DNA of 64,000 nt from Symbiodinium natans (lineage: Eukaryota > Sar > Dinophyceae > Suessiales > Symbiodiniaceae), in the NCBI GenBank assembly GCA_905221605.1, contig CAJNDS010002559.1, forward strand, positions 5,001-69,000, given 5' to 3'. The notes below the pieces were generated by a model. That model saw only the letters and a program-made list of their open reading frames with translations, was not told where the DNA came from and searched no databases. Below are positions 36,204 to 46,696 of this stretch, piece by piece. Position 1 is the stretch's first letter. Every line of letters begins with the position of its first letter. The position numbers were made by a program, and so were the translations under genes.

Positions 36204-39200
36204 CATTACCACGAGGACTCAAAAGCTGGCCCAGGTCCTTCTCCTCTATGTGATCTCTCGCTTTGCAAGGTCTACTTCAAGGACGGGGTTTTCTTGGTTC
36301 GGTCCCGAGGAGGAAAAGTTGGGAGCAATGGAGGCTAAGGTCTTGAAGAGCTTTGTCGGCCTCACTGGAATGGTAGAAGCGGGCTTTGACCAGGGCGCTT
36401 TTGGTTCCTGTTCAAGAAGGCCAACACACCTCGTCACCAATTACGACCTGCGACATCTTCATGGGCATCGTCAATCATCCGAGGAGGGGAACGCTAGAGA
36501 AGGAGCCCTAGGCCTCGGAGGTGCCCCCCAGTTGCTTCAACAAGTCAAGAATGTGATCCGGGAGCAGATCTTCGCAAAGGCCGCCCCGGAGATGAAGAAG
36601 ATGACGAAGGAGCAGTGGGAGGAACATGTTCGAAGCTCTCACTACCCACGGAGAAGAGATTGCCTTCAGTGCTTCACCCATGGGGCGACAGGGCATAAGC
36701 ACTCTCGAATTGAACATCAGTCGTTGTTTGTCTTGACAGCTGATGTCTCCGGCCCCTTCAAACAGGAGGGCCTCAGTCATAACGCCAGGGGTGACAAGCG
36801 GAAAAACGCCAAGATGAAGCACATGATGGTGGGGAGATTCACCCTGCCAAGGGCTTATGTCACCGGGGTATGGGATCCAACCCCGCCACTGGATGGTTTT
36901 CAAGAAGAGGAGGAGGATCTCGGCGACTTCATGAAGGAGATTCTTGCTGGAGACGAGGACAACCCGGAGTACTCGATGAGTGAGGAGGAGGAACTGTTTG
37001 GGGATGAAGGGGAAGAAGCTCTCCCACTGTCCGGTACAAGACCCATCGACGACGATGACGACGATCTCATGGAACGGTTGGACAAGGTGAGCCTTGGACA
37101 AGACCCCATTGGGGAGGTGGTCTTGAAGCCGGCAAAGAAAGAGGTGGCGGAGGTCACGGGCGAGACTCTAGAGAAGGGCCTACCCGATGATTTTCTGGCA
37201 CCAGAACGAGCGGTCTTGAACTTTGCAATTCCGTTACCTGATGTGAAAGGCCCCACCATAACCAACGCGGTGCAGAAGATCGTCCTGTACTTGAAAGACC
37301 TGAACATCCCTGTGCTTCGTTTTCATTCCGATCGAGCTTCTCAGTTCACCTCGAAGGAGTTGGTCCAGTGGTTCCACAAGGAGTCAATCAGAGTCTCAAC
37401 GAGCGTTCCCGGTGTACCTCAGGGAAATGGAGTCGCCGAGAATGCAGTCAAGAATGTGAAGCAGAAAACGAGGACGATGTTGGGCGCAGCGGGTTTGGGA
37501 GAGGAGTTTTGGCCGATGGCAGCGATGGCAGTGACTGCTCAGGAGAGGGCCAAGACTTTGAACCAGGTCACGAAGCTGGCTGCAACCTTTGGCACCAAGG
37601 TCTTCGTCAAGAAGAAGAAGTATGCCGATAAGAGACTTCCTTTGAGAATGGAGTTCGAGCCGAGGTGGAGGGAAGGAATATACATGGGGCTTAGCGATCA
37701 GGTTGATGAGGGTCACTTGGTCTATGTCGACGGCACCTTCCTTCATACCCGGAGCATTCGTCCAGTGAAAGACTTGGTGGATCCTGGGCCTCCAGTATCC
37801 AAGGAGCCCTTGGTGATTGAGGAGGAAGAATCCAAAGGAGGGAGACGACGACTTCGGGAGAAAACCAGTGTGAAGGTCCTTGATCTACAACCTGGCGAGG
37901 AGGAAGAAGACCTCAACGATCCTGAACTATTTGCCCGAGAAGTTCTCTATGAGGAGCTTGAGATAGACGAGGAGATCATCGCCAAGTTGTACAACATGAT
38001 CCCCACAACACCAGCCTCAAGAAACCTGGCCGAGAACGACGGGGAGAAAGAAGGGGGTAGTGTTTCCCGAACATTGTGGTCGGCCGAGGCGTTTGTGCAT
38101 GGAGGAGTCCTGGGGTTGAAGAAAACCACTCGGAAGTACCCATACACGACACGGGTTGTGAATCAGTTCATTGCCTCAAGGTTGCCAGCGGGTGAAAATA
38201 CGGATCCTACTTGGACGACTTTTTCCCTCTTCAAGAACATCCTCACTGGTCCTCATAGTGACAGCCACAATGATACCATGAAGCCATCGCACCTCATTCC
38301 TGTCAGCAGCTTCGATGAAGGAGGACTGTGGATTGAAGGGAAGAAGGACGGCGAGGAGGTGGTAGTCATGAAGGGGATGGAGGGTCATGTTGTGGACTTT
38401 CCGGAGGTGAATGGGGAAAAAGGGGCAATTGAGTTTCTTCCGAGGCGAAAACATGCTACGATGCCATGGAAGGGTGAACGCTTGGTGGTGGCAGTCTACA
38501 ATGTCCGGAACTTCGAGAGGATGAACTTTCGGGACGCCGAGACCTTGACGGATCTTGGATTTCATGTTCCTCCCAACTCTCCTGGACATCAGAAGGAGGT
38601 AGCTTTGAAGAAGCTCACTGGTCCAGATCCCACTCAACCACCACCTCAACAAGATCCTCCCAACCTCATGCTGAGGGTAGATGTGACCCACCTACGAATG
38701 GAGCCTGAAGAATGGGCCGCGTGGAGAGGGGTTATGACTCGGGATGAGAACAACATGACGGAGGGCCTTCAGGAGCAATGGCGAGCGATTGCCCCCCTGG
38801 ACAATGAGCCGGACACCTGGATTCCGAGCACAATCTTTCAAGACCTGGAGCGAGATTGGGTCGAAGAGCCTGATGTTCTGATGGTAGCCAACGATGGGAG
38901 TCTTCTTCACCTTGCGAGAGTCTTGGCGATTCACTCCGTGGACCTGGTTGGGAGCTGCGAGAATGGCGACCTGGAAGGCGAAAGAATCACCGTGGCGAGA
39001 ATCAACAACCGGATCCTTCAGAAGGAGCAGTTCATCTTGTTTTGGGAAGTCAGACGAGTTGTACCAATGGACCCTCCTAGACCGCTGGTGCAAATCCCAA
39101 TGAGAAGAAATGGACCGGAAGACCCTGGTGAACCACATTTGGCGACGATGAGAGTGGAGGAGCCTTCCTTCGAGGCTCTAGACCAAGCAGAGGCCTACTT

Positions 39201-41742
39201 CGTGGAGGTGGATGTTGCTGCAGTTGTGGAGCCTATGGTGAAAAAGGCCAATGTTCAAGAGCTCTACACTGACAACTTGGAGGAGATCCTGCAAGCCTTG
39301 AAAACCCCTTTGCAAGTGGTCCACACCTGTGATCCCCGAGAAGCTTCGAGGAACTTGTCGTCCTGGAAGGGAGCTTTGGAGAAGGAGATCAATGCGATGG
39401 TGGACATGAAGGCGATTAGGCGCTTGAAAGGAAAGGAGGCGAAGCAGTTTCGAGAAAGGACGAATGCAGTCATCGTTCCCTCCAAGCTAGTATACACAGC
39501 GAAGCCACCAAGTAAAGAGGCAGATGGTCTGTTCCGACGACGAGTACGAGCTGTGGCATGTGGGAACTTCGAGGAGGAGGGCCCAAATGGCTTTGGAGAT
39601 CTCTATGCTGCAGGAGCATCAATAGATGCTGTGCGAACCGTTCTCGCCGAGGCCAACTACAAGAAGTGGAGTGCGGCTACCGACGACATCAAGAACGCAT
39701 TCCTGACTGCCCCTTTGGAACAAGGAGATGGGAAGGGACAGTATGCAATGGAGCCTCCGAGGGCAGCCATCAAAATCGGGCTGGCTGAAGAGGGCGAGCT
39801 ATGGGCCATTGATGCTGCAGTGTACGGATTCAAGAAGTCACCAAAGTGGTGGACAGTATTCCGCAATTCTGTGGCCAAGGAGGCAAAGTGGCATGATGAT
39901 GAAGGCCGAGAATGCTGGTTGGAGATGGCAAAGACCGATGCGAACCTCTTCAAGATCTGGATGCAGCCGAGCCCTGGAAAGGAAAAGGAGCTGATGGGCT
40001 ATGTCGTCTTTTATGTGGACGATATCCTTGCGGTGGGATCGCCTACTACATTGGATGGCTTCTTTGGATGGCTTGGAGAGCATTGGGAAACTAGTGGAAG
40101 GGAAGATGTTCGTGCCGGCGGACCTCCTGTCAGGTTCCTTGGTCTTGAACTGAGCGTGAATGAGGAGGGTGAGTTCTGTGTGGGACAGCAGGGCTACTTG
40201 GAGGAGCTTCTTAGAATTCACCAGGTGAATGGCCACAGCAAGATCCCGATTGCAAAGGATGCTGCGGTTGTGGACGAGAGCCCTAGTGAAAAATCATCGC
40301 AGGTGGACCCCGTGAAGCTCAAGGAGGCCCAACAACGTTGCGGTGAGCTGCTATGGGCCTCGCAAAGGTCCAGACCCGATTTGTCGTATGCCATGGCGGT
40401 GATGTCTTCGACGGTATCGAAGGACCCTGAGCGAGCGGTGGAGCTGGGAAAGAAAATGCTGAACTACGTCAAGGACTCCATCGATGCGAAGATCCACTAT
40501 CCCAAGGTAGTCGAGAACCCAGGGGACCTCATCTTGTACACGGATGCCAGCTTCAGTCCGCAAGGCACACGCTCGCATAGCGGATACCTTGTGGTGTGGA
40601 GAGGAGTTGTTGTGGCATGGAAATCGGGGAGGCAAAGTATGATCACCCTATCCTCAGCGGAGTCGGAGGTCATTGCAATAACGGAAGGGGCACAAATGCT
40701 CAAGGCGGTGGAAACGACCCTGAATGACCTCAACATCTTCCCGACAAGATTGGTGATACGAATCGACAGCACCTCTGCCATTTCGGTGATGAGTGGAGAA
40801 GAAGGAGGGTCGTGGAGGACACGACATTTGAAGCTTCGCTATCACTGGATTCGTGAGCAGGTGATGAACTCCACCCTGGTGTTGGAACATCAGCCGGGGC
40901 TACATCAGTTGGCCGACGTCCTCACCAAGCCGGTCGCTGCCTCAAGAATGTCGCAGATCATGGAGGAGTGGGGTCTGAGGCGAGCTCGGGAAGTTAAGGC
41001 AGCCGTCATCGTCAAGGAGGAGGATATGCACCCGCACCAAGCACCAGCAGAAGAAGCAGCAGCTAGCAACAAGCAGGTAACGAGCAAGCTTGCTAGGACT
41101 CTGGAAAGGGTGATGCAGCTAATGACTTCTTGTGGTTTAGTGTGTGGGGTTAAGGGTGAGGCCCAGGCGGGATCGAACGTGAAGGAGGCACTGGAGTCTG
41201 ACTGGGACATGTGGATGATGTTTCTGGTGGTCGCCATCGCCCTCATTGCAGCCTGGGAATGTGTGAAAGGATCGGCAAAGCAAGTGGTGGTCCTGAAAGC
41301 CTTGAGCGTGAAGCCAAAAGAGAAGGATGAGCATCGGGAGATTTTGGCGCTTTTGGCCCGAAATCGCACAGCTGGAGAAGAAGAAAGGCTTCAAGCTCTG
41401 GCAACAAAGCACCTCCCACGTGATGAAAAGGGGGTGACTACTTCGACATCGAGCTCTACAACCACTTCGACGAGACCAATGAAGAGGGATGCAGAGGCCC
41501 AGACGAACTTCGAGCCTGAAAAGGAAGTGGTGAGAGTTCCCCAGATTGTGGAAGTTCCGTTCGAGGGGCCGATCTTCCTGGCAACCAGCGGTGATTGCTA
41601 TCATCGCTACAGAGACTGCTGGGGATTGAGGAACGTGGCCTCAACGACCCAACGGACGCTTTGCTCCTGCTGCAGAGATGGTGGTGGGAACTCGCTCTAC
41701 CCGGATCAAGGACGGCGACTTCGGCAAGCTCGAACGGGATGA
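36100..41742 (+). CDS. pol: Retrotransposon pol: integrase, reverse transcriptase, RNase H
   Basis: An 1880-codon frame, in the same frame as the 5' gag. Integrase: zinc-binding H176/H181-C188-x2-C191, then catalytic D215 (TADVSGP), D411 (HSDRASQF) and E447 (GVAENAVK), with the canonical 35 residues between the last two; an unusually long acidic insert lies between D215 and D411. Reverse transcriptase: D1196 region (ATDDIKNAF) and YVDD at 1305-1308. RNase H: D1482 (LYTDAS), E1521 (SAESEV), D1556 (IRIDSTS), then HLKLRYHWIRE and LADVLTKP. Beyond RNase H is a 250-residue tail with one predicted membrane segment (about 1704-1723) and a Cys-rich end (C1833 to CSCC near 1860). The true start of translation is upstream via the gag frame. 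Confidence 0.92.
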   Translation: MQERFLVKSLGPLLWGAATGRVEVVMASGANAPGSITTRTQKLAQVLLLYVISRFARSTSRTGFSWFGPEEEKLGAMEAKVLKSFVGLTGMVEAGFDQGAFGSCSRRPTHLVTNYDLRHLHGHRQSSEEGNAREGALGLGGAPQLLQQVKNVIREQIFAKAAPEMKKMTKEQWEEHVRSSHYPRRRDCLQCFTHGATGHKHSRIEHQSLFVLTADVSGPFKQEGLSHNARGDKRKNAKMKHMMVGRFTLPRAYVTGVWDPTPPLDGFQEEEEDLGDFMKEILAGDEDNPEYSMSEEEELFGDEGEEALPLSGTRPIDDDDDDLMERLDKVSLGQDPIGEVVLKPAKKEVAEVTGETLEKGLPDDFLAPERAVLNFAIPLPDVKGPTITNAVQKIVLYLKDLNIPVLRFHSDRASQFTSKELVQWFHKESIRVSTSVPGVPQGNGVAENAVKNVKQKTRTMLGAAGLGEEFWPMAAMAVTAQERAKTLNQVTKLAATFGTKVFVKKKKYADKRLPLRMEFEPRWREGIYMGLSDQVDEGHLVYVDGTFLHTRSIRPVKDLVDPGPPVSKEPLVIEEEESKGGRRRLREKTSVKVLDLQPGEEEEDLNDPELFAREVLYEELEIDEEIIAKLYNMIPTTPASRNLAENDGEKEGGSVSRTLWSAEAFVHGGVLGLKKTTRKYPYTTRVVNQFIASRLPAGENTDPTWTTFSLFKNILTGPHSDSHNDTMKPSHLIPVSSFDEGGLWIEGKKDGEEVVVMKGMEGHVVDFPEVNGEKGAIEFLPRRKHATMPWKGERLVVAVYNVRNFERMNFRDAETLTDLGFHVPPNSPGHQKEVALKKLTGPDPTQPPPQQDPPNLMLRVDVTHLRMEPEEWAAWRGVMTRDENNMTEGLQEQWRAIAPLDNEPDTWIPSTIFQDLERDWVEEPDVLMVANDGSLLHLARVLAIHSVDLVGSCENGDLEGERITVARINNRILQKEQFILFWEVRRVVPMDPPRPLVQIPMRRNGPEDPGEPHLATMRVEEPSFEALDQAEAYFVEVDVAAVVEPMVKKANVQELYTDNLEEILQALKTPLQVVHTCDPREASRNLSSWKGALEKEINAMVDMKAIRRLKGKEAKQFRERTNAVIVPSKLVYTAKPPSKEADGLFRRRVRAVACGNFEEEGPNGFGDLYAAGASIDAVRTVLAEANYKKWSAATDDIKNAFLTAPLEQGDGKGQYAMEPPRAAIKIGLAEEGELWAIDAAVYGFKKSPKWWTVFRNSVAKEAKWHDDEGRECWLEMAKTDANLFKIWMQPSPGKEKELMGYVVFYVDDILAVGSPTTLDGFFGWLGEHWETSGREDVRAGGPPVRFLGLELSVNEEGEFCVGQQGYLEELLRIHQVNGHSKIPIAKDAAVVDESPSEKSSQVDPVKLKEAQQRCGELLWASQRSRPDLSYAMAVMSSTVSKDPERAVELGKKMLNYVKDSIDAKIHYPKVVENPGDLILYTDASFSPQGTRSHSGYLVVWRGVVVAWKSGRQSMITLSSAESEVIAITEGAQMLKAVETTLNDLNIFPTRLVIRIDSTSAISVMSGEEGGSWRTRHLKLRYHWIREQVMNSTLVLEHQPGLHQLADVLTKPVAASRMSQIMEEWGLRRAREVKAAVIVKEEDMHPHQAPAEEAAASNKQVTSKLARTLERVMQLMTSCGLVCGVKGEAQAGSNVKEALESDWDMWMMFLVVAIALIAAWECVKGSAKQVVVLKALSVKPKEKDEHREILALLARNRTAGEEERLQALATKHLPRDEKGVTTSTSSSTTTSTRPMKRDAEAQTNFEPEKEVVRVPQIVEVPFEGPIFLATSGDCYHRYRDCWGLRNVASTTQRTLCSCCRDGGGNSLYPDQGRRLRQARTG

Positions 41743-41851
41743 GTGCCATGATGTATAGAAGTTATTTCTTCCATAGCCTGGAGGGCATGGAAATGCCTAT
41801 AGCCCATGTAAAAGTGGGTTATGGATGTGAGCAAGGCCTAACGGCATGCTC

Positions 41852-41860
41852 AAGGAGGGG
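41852..41860 (+). other. Polypurine tract
   Basis: AAGGAGGGG immediately before the 3' LTR, the expected primer site for plus-strand synthesis. Confidence 0.8.
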
Positions 41861-42091
41861 TGATGAAGCCCCATGCAGCCAAGGTGTGCCGATTGGAGAA
41901 AACCTCCGGCGCCGGAGCCCACGAGGCTCGAAGTACAGGCATGGGCACGAGCATGCAAAACCACAGCATGCCGATAGGCAACACTCACAGCAGCTTGGTT
42001 GTGCGTTGGAAAAGGGAAGACACGTCACATCGCTCGCAGCAATGGCTACTGGAATCGGGGTAGGGGAGCCTGGCGGATCTTCGGACCGTCA
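41861..42091 (+). repeat. 3' LTR
   Basis: 231 bp, read by eye as identical to 32220-32450. It is followed by the TAAAC target duplication at 42092-42096. Confidence 0.95.
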
Positions 42092-42400
42092 TAAACCCTA
42101 AGCCCTAAACCCTAAACCCTAAACCCTAAACCCAACCTACAGACTGAAAGGCGCCTGAGCTCTGGCATCGTTGGCGTCTTGAACTTTCGTATCTCTGGCA
42201 CCTCACGTCTTCGGGTTTAGCGTTTGGGTTTCGGATGTAGGGTTAAGACGTTAAGGCTCAGGACTTCGAATCCTAAACCGAAAAACTAAACATTAAAGCT
42301 TCTGCGGGGTTAGAGCTTACAGGCTTTGCCCCAAACCCCAAACCCCAAACCCCAAACCCTAAACCCTAAACCCTAAACCCTAAACCCTAAACCCTTTTGG
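42092..42400. other. Telomeric mosaic after the retrotransposon
   Basis: CCCTAAA arrays resume at once (42092-42135), then unique sequence, then CCCCAAA/CCCTAAA units (42333-42392) and a poly-G run (42409-42427). No gene is seen. Confidence 0.7.
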
Positions 42401-42540
42401 GTTTGCGGGGGGGGGGGGGGGGGGGGGCTCAGCCTGTGCAGCCTCTCATTCAGGAATACGAAAACCACCTTCCGGTTTGGGAGTCTAGGGCTCAGGGTTC
42501 AGGGTTCAGGGTTCAGGGTTTAGGGTTTAGGACTTAGGGT

Positions 42541-42690
42541 CTACTTGGAGGTTCCTGGTACTTCTTAAGCAGTTATAACTGTACTTATAACCCACTTGTA
42601 AGCCCCTCAAGTGCCCTAATATGGTTACAAGTACGCTTATAAGTACATGCAGATATAACTGGTCAATAAGCTTCATGAACCTTCAAGTAG
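42541..42690. mobile_element. MITE-like element with 14-19 bp inverted termini
   Basis: The left end CTACTTGGAGGTTC and the right end GAACCTTCAAGTAG form an imperfect terminal inverted repeat around 150 bp rich in GTTATAA/TTATAAG words. No coding capacity. Single copy in the window. Confidence 0.6.
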
Positions 42691-42736
42691 GGTTCGCCGG
42701 AACAGCCATCAGAATCCATGGGCTCTGAATAAACTT

Positions 42737-42895
42737 GTCACAACTTGGCTGCACTTAGGAGGGTAGCTATGATTTTTTTTTTTTAGCTGCCTTCTTAAGA
42801 AACCCAATAAACCCAAAAAGGCTAAAGATGTAAAGTTACAGTAAAGCACCACAAAGACAAGATGAAAATGAACGAAAACGAACGGAATGTAGCCC
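42737..42895 (+). repeat. Dispersed repeat, copy 2 (pairs with 218-345)
   Basis: ACTTGGCTGCACTTAGGAGG, GTAGCTATG, a poly-T run, then TTAAGAAACCCAATAAACCC and CACCACAAAGACAAG match the first copy. Confidence 0.75.
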
Positions 42896-43980
42896 CGGTA
42901 TGCTCAGCAGCAGTAGCAACTCCGGAAACTAATCCAGAATCACATTAGCTGCCCCAAAGCCTAAGCCCCAAATGGTAAACCCGCTTGGTTGAGATGTCAT
43001 GATTGCTCTTTCGCTGCCTCTTGTGGATGCGGATGCAGCAGAGGAAGATCTGGTGCCGTGGCAACCCGCATGTCTTCCTTGGCGCCAAAGTGTTGGGGGA
43101 TACTGCTGCTGCGCCATACATAGAAAACACAAACGTACACACCGGCAGGAAGATGTACCCTGCGACCCTGAAACTTGAAAAACTTTCACGCTAAAACCTA
43201 ACCTTCCTAGGTGAAGTGAAGCCTGCCGACGGCAGGCAAGACTGAGGACACAGGTCTTTTGCCACATCTGTGCCCAGAAGCTCGGCGAGTGGGCGCATAC
43301 CCGAAGCCCAAAACTGGTTTGGGGGCTAGGGTTTATGGTTTAGGGTTTAGGGTTTAGTGTTTAGGGTTTACCCATGCAAGCCCGAAACCCGAATCCAGTC
43401 ATGGGGAAGAACAGTCCATGCCTCCCCCCCTTCGGGGTTGCACAAATGTCAACATTCTACTGCCAAGTGGCATCGTCGTCGTCATCTTCCTCCTCAAGAT
43501 CCAGACCGTTTTCGTCTTCCAACCTCGAAAACTTAGTGCCTAAGGGCTTAGAGTACAGGGTTTGGGGTTACCCAAAAACCCCAAACCCGAATCCGTAATA
43601 AACCCCAAAAGTCTAGGGCTTCGGCTGGCGCAATGAATGCCTCTCCCAGTCATCCCTCAGAAAGGATTTTAAAGTAGTGCCCCGGAAATGCCAAGACCCG
43701 AGAACTTTACAGGGGTGCAGGGTATAGGGCTTACAGGGTTTTTAGGGTTTATAGGGTTTTTTTAGGGTTTATCGATAGGGTTTTATAGGTCTTTGCAGTT
43801 TAAGACAGGGTTTGTAGGGTTTATGAGGTGTATAGAGTTTGAACCCTAGAGCCCTAAACCCTGAGCCCCTAATTCAAAACCCCTAGCCCCCGAGCTCCCC
43901 TAACTCAGGAGCTCTTCTTCTGCTCAACAAGCCTGGCAGTTCCGAAGGACTGAAAAGCCAGAGGCCACCGGGCAAAGAGA
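42896..43980. other. Unique and mosaic DNA, no gene called
   Basis: The longest frame (minus, 42929-43267, 112 codons) shows no motif and overlaps plus frames. TTTAGGG units occur near 43337-43370 and TTTATAGGG variants near 43735-43800. A short serine stretch at 43470-43515 comes from a TCN repeat. Confidence 0.5.
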
Positions 43981-43987
43981 GAGTTTA

Positions 43988-44092
43988 GGGTTCGGGGTTT
44001 GGGGTTTAGGGATAAAGGGTTTGGGGTTTGGGGTTTAGGGATAAAGGGTTTGGGGTTTGGGGTTTAGGGATAAAGGGTTTGGGGTTTGGGGT
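43988..44092 (+). repeat. 33 bp tandem repeat of GGGTTTGGGG units
   Basis: Three to four copies of a unit made of GGGTTTGGGGTTTAGGG and ATAAA. It derives from telomere-like heptamers. Confidence 0.75.
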
Positions 44093-44885
44093 TAAGTCGG
44101 ATTAAGCTTGCTTTCCTCTGATGCTATTCCCCTGAGATCGGATGAATGGGAAAACGTGAGGGGAACATGACTATAGGTGAATAGGGAGCTCTTGTTTATC
44201 CCACAACATGCATTTTTCCCCAATTCGCTGATGCGTTCTCTTGCCGCGTTTGGAATTTCCTCTTATCTTGCGAAATTATTTCACTCTCTGGAATAGTTTC
44301 CAAGGGATTTAGATTATGAACGTATCCCATCTTTGGTTCATTACTTTCATCATGTGCTTGGGAGTGTTCTTAATAGTTCTTGGAGAGCTTGCAGGGCTTA
44401 TTTTAGCAAGGCCCCTATAAAGACAATAAGAAAAACTGGGGGCCTTTCATGATATAATCATACTCCAGACGATAGACATGCATCCAGCGATTGAATCTAT
44501 GAAATGAAAATACGAATGAAGTTAAGGTAATGCAAGGCATTCTTTGAATATGCCAAATTCGTTCTTGCAATCTTCAATCTTGTCATGGGGCATTTTTGGA
44601 CAGGCTTGAGGGTTAGGGTCAGGGCTGGAACAGCAAGGCCGGCGAACGCGCCCCAAACCCTAAATCCAAAATCCCAAATCCCAAACCCTGAAGCCCTGAA
44701 CCCTAAAATCCTAGACCCTGAAACCCCTGAAACCCTGAAGCCCTGAACCCCTGAAACCCTAAACCCTAAACCCTGAAACCCTGAAACCCTGAAACCCTGA
44801 AACCCTGAAACCTCTGCCACCAGGACTCTGGATCTCAGGAAGCGAAGCAAGAGTCGTTGTGCGCGACTTCTGATGCCTCAGTCAT
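44093..44885. other. Unique sequence and CCCTGAAA array, no gene seen
   Basis: 44100-44610 is comparatively AT-rich unique sequence with no frame of note. 44690-44815 is an octamer-rich array (CCCTGAAA, AACCCTGAAG). The minus frame at 44497-44850 is produced by that array. Confidence 0.6.
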
Positions 44886-44950
44886 GCTAAACCCTAAACT
44901 ACCCTAAACCCTAAACCCTAAACCCTAAACCCTAAACCCTAAACCCGAAA
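44886..44950 (-). repeat. CCCTAAA array
   Basis: About eight near-perfect units. Confidence 0.85.
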
Positions 44951-45344
44951 CCCTAGAACCCAAAACATTTTTTGGGTAGGTTGCCTGAGGATCCTATAAG
45001 GGGCTTTTATAGTAACAACCTGCAGAAAAGCAGCGTTTGGGTGGTTAAGGTAGACCCCAAAAATGGGGCTTGAAGAGACACGTACTTTTGGGCGTGGGAA
45101 CGAGGAATTGAGGCGCTTGGGGGTTCAGAAGTTGGGGGTCTAGTGTAAAGTCTATAGACCTCACAGTGCAGGGTTCCGCCTCAGGCTTCGGGTTTAGGGT
45201 TTAGGGTTCAGGGCCCTATAAGGCTGGGTCATCATTGCTTCGGGTCCTTAAGGGCAGGGTACGGCGGGAGTCGTGTTTAGGGTTACGATCCCACGCAGCG
45301 AAATGCCGTTTAAGGAGTTCATGGGTCAGGGTGCCAAGCACAGC

Positions 45345-45455
45345 TATATGGATGGTTGTCAAATATATAGTCCCTTTTGGGGTACTCTAAATATTAGGTG
45401 CCGTAATATAATAGGGATCCAAAAAGGGACCATAATTTTGACAACCACCCATATA
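45345..45455. mobile_element. MITE-like element with about 26 bp inverted termini
   Basis: The left end TATATGGATGGTTGTCAAA and the right end TTTTGACAACCACCCATATA are inverted repeats with few mismatches; the inner arms GTCCCTTTTGG and CCAAAAAGGGAC extend the pairing. 111 bp, non-coding. Confidence 0.75.
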
Positions 45456-45497
45456 AGCACCCGAAAAGGGGACTGATTGGGGCTATCCAACTTGTCT

Positions 45498-45590
45498 TGC
45501 AAAGTCCCACGGCCTCCAAGTACGAGTAGGGTCTTTTGGCTAAGCCACTTCCTAAGTCCCACGATCCTCCAGGTACTAGTATTGTGGGCA
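45498..45590 (+). repeat. Short direct duplication of about 28 bp
   Basis: AAGTCCCACGGCCTCCAAG and AAGTCCCACGATCCTCCAGG, each followed by TAC-AGTA, lie about 60 bp apart. Confidence 0.6.
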
Positions 45591-46199
45591 GTTCCCCAAT
45601 TAGGGGGTCCCTTTTTTGGGTCCCATATACTACGGCACCGTTATCATCACCGCACATTGGACCCTAATTTAGAGAACTACCCTGTTGGTGTTGGTTAGCC
45701 GCAGCGCAAAGAGAAAACACAGGCAGGCAAGCGCACGGCCCGAGAATTTGCGACCCACAACGCCTGCCCCAAAACCGAGAAGAATTAGAGGTTTAGGTTT
45801 GTAGGAATTAAGGTTGTTATGGGCTCTATAGGGCTTAAGGTTTATTAGGGTGTAGGGTTAGGGTTTAGGGTTTAAGGTTTAGGGTTTAGGGTTTATGGTT
45901 TAGGGTTTAGGGCCTAGAGTGTCAAGGACCCAGCTGGCAACTCTGCAGCGTAAGGAGGCGGCTCCATGGAGACGAGATCGGGCATGGTGTAGCTCCTTCA
46001 GGCACGGTTGGGCTAAGCCCTAAGCCCTAAGCCCTAAACCTTAAACCCTGAACCCTAAACCCTTAACCCTAAATCCTAGGAGCGTTCAGGGTTCCGGGGT
46101 AGGCGACGCAGGGTTCGACACTAGTTGAAGGCAACCGAAAAAACGTGGAGAAGGCTGGTCTTGCTAAACGCAAGCCCATGTATCGAAAGGACATGCTTG

Positions 46200-46400
46200 C
46201 ATTGGGGTTTAGGGTTAGGGTTTAGGGTTTTAGGGTTTTAGGGTTTTAGGGTTTTAGGGTTTTAGGGTTTTAGGGTTTTAGGGTTTTAGGGTTTTAGGTT
46301 TTTTGGGGTTTTTAGGGCTTTAGGGTTTAAGGTTTTTAGGGTTTTAGGGTTTTAGGGTTTTGGGGTTTTAGGGTTTTAGGGTTTTAGGGTTTAGGGTCAC
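46200..46400 (+). repeat. TTTTAGGG octamer array
   Basis: About 22 units, mostly TTTTAGGG, with a few TTTTGGGG and TTTAGGG variants. The octamer is the Chlamydomonas-type telomere word, here beside heptamer arrays. Confidence 0.85.
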
Positions 46401-46509
46401 ATGACCACTCAACGAATCTTAGGCATTGGGGTTCGCCATCCAACTGGGCACTTTGCGACCCTTTTTGCCAAAGCCGCTAAAAAACTAAACCCTAAACGCT
46501 TGAACCCTA

Positions 46510-46630
46510 ACCCTATAAACCCTATAAACCCTATAAACGCTATAAACCCATTAAAACCAATAAACCCAATAAACCCAATAAACCCAATAAACCCAATAAA
46601 CCCAATAAACCCAATAAACCCAATAACCCT
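46510..46630 (-). repeat. CCCTATAAA / CCCAATAAA nonamer array
   Basis: About four CCCTATAAA units and about nine CCCAATAAA units. The plus frame through it encodes NPINPI repeats and is not called. Confidence 0.85.
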
Positions 46631-46696
46631 AGACCCTAAAACCTAACCCTGAACCCAAGCCCTCAACCCTATAAACCCTATAAACCCTAAACCCTA

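Larger units (their letters stand above)
32220..42091 (+). mobile_element. Complete Ty1/copia-like LTR retrotransposon
   Basis: A 9872 bp element with two LTRs of 231 bp that I read as identical, beginning TG and ending CA, and a 5 bp target duplication TAAAC on both sides. A polypurine tract AAGGAGGGG (41852-41860) abuts the 3' LTR. The internal order is gag, zinc knuckle, aspartic protease, integrase, reverse transcriptase, RNase H. Integrase before RT places it in the copia group. Identical LTRs imply recent insertion. The coding frame changes twice (about 34.34 kb and about 36.1 kb), so expression needs recoding, or the copy is mutated or mis-assembled there. Confidence 0.95.
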
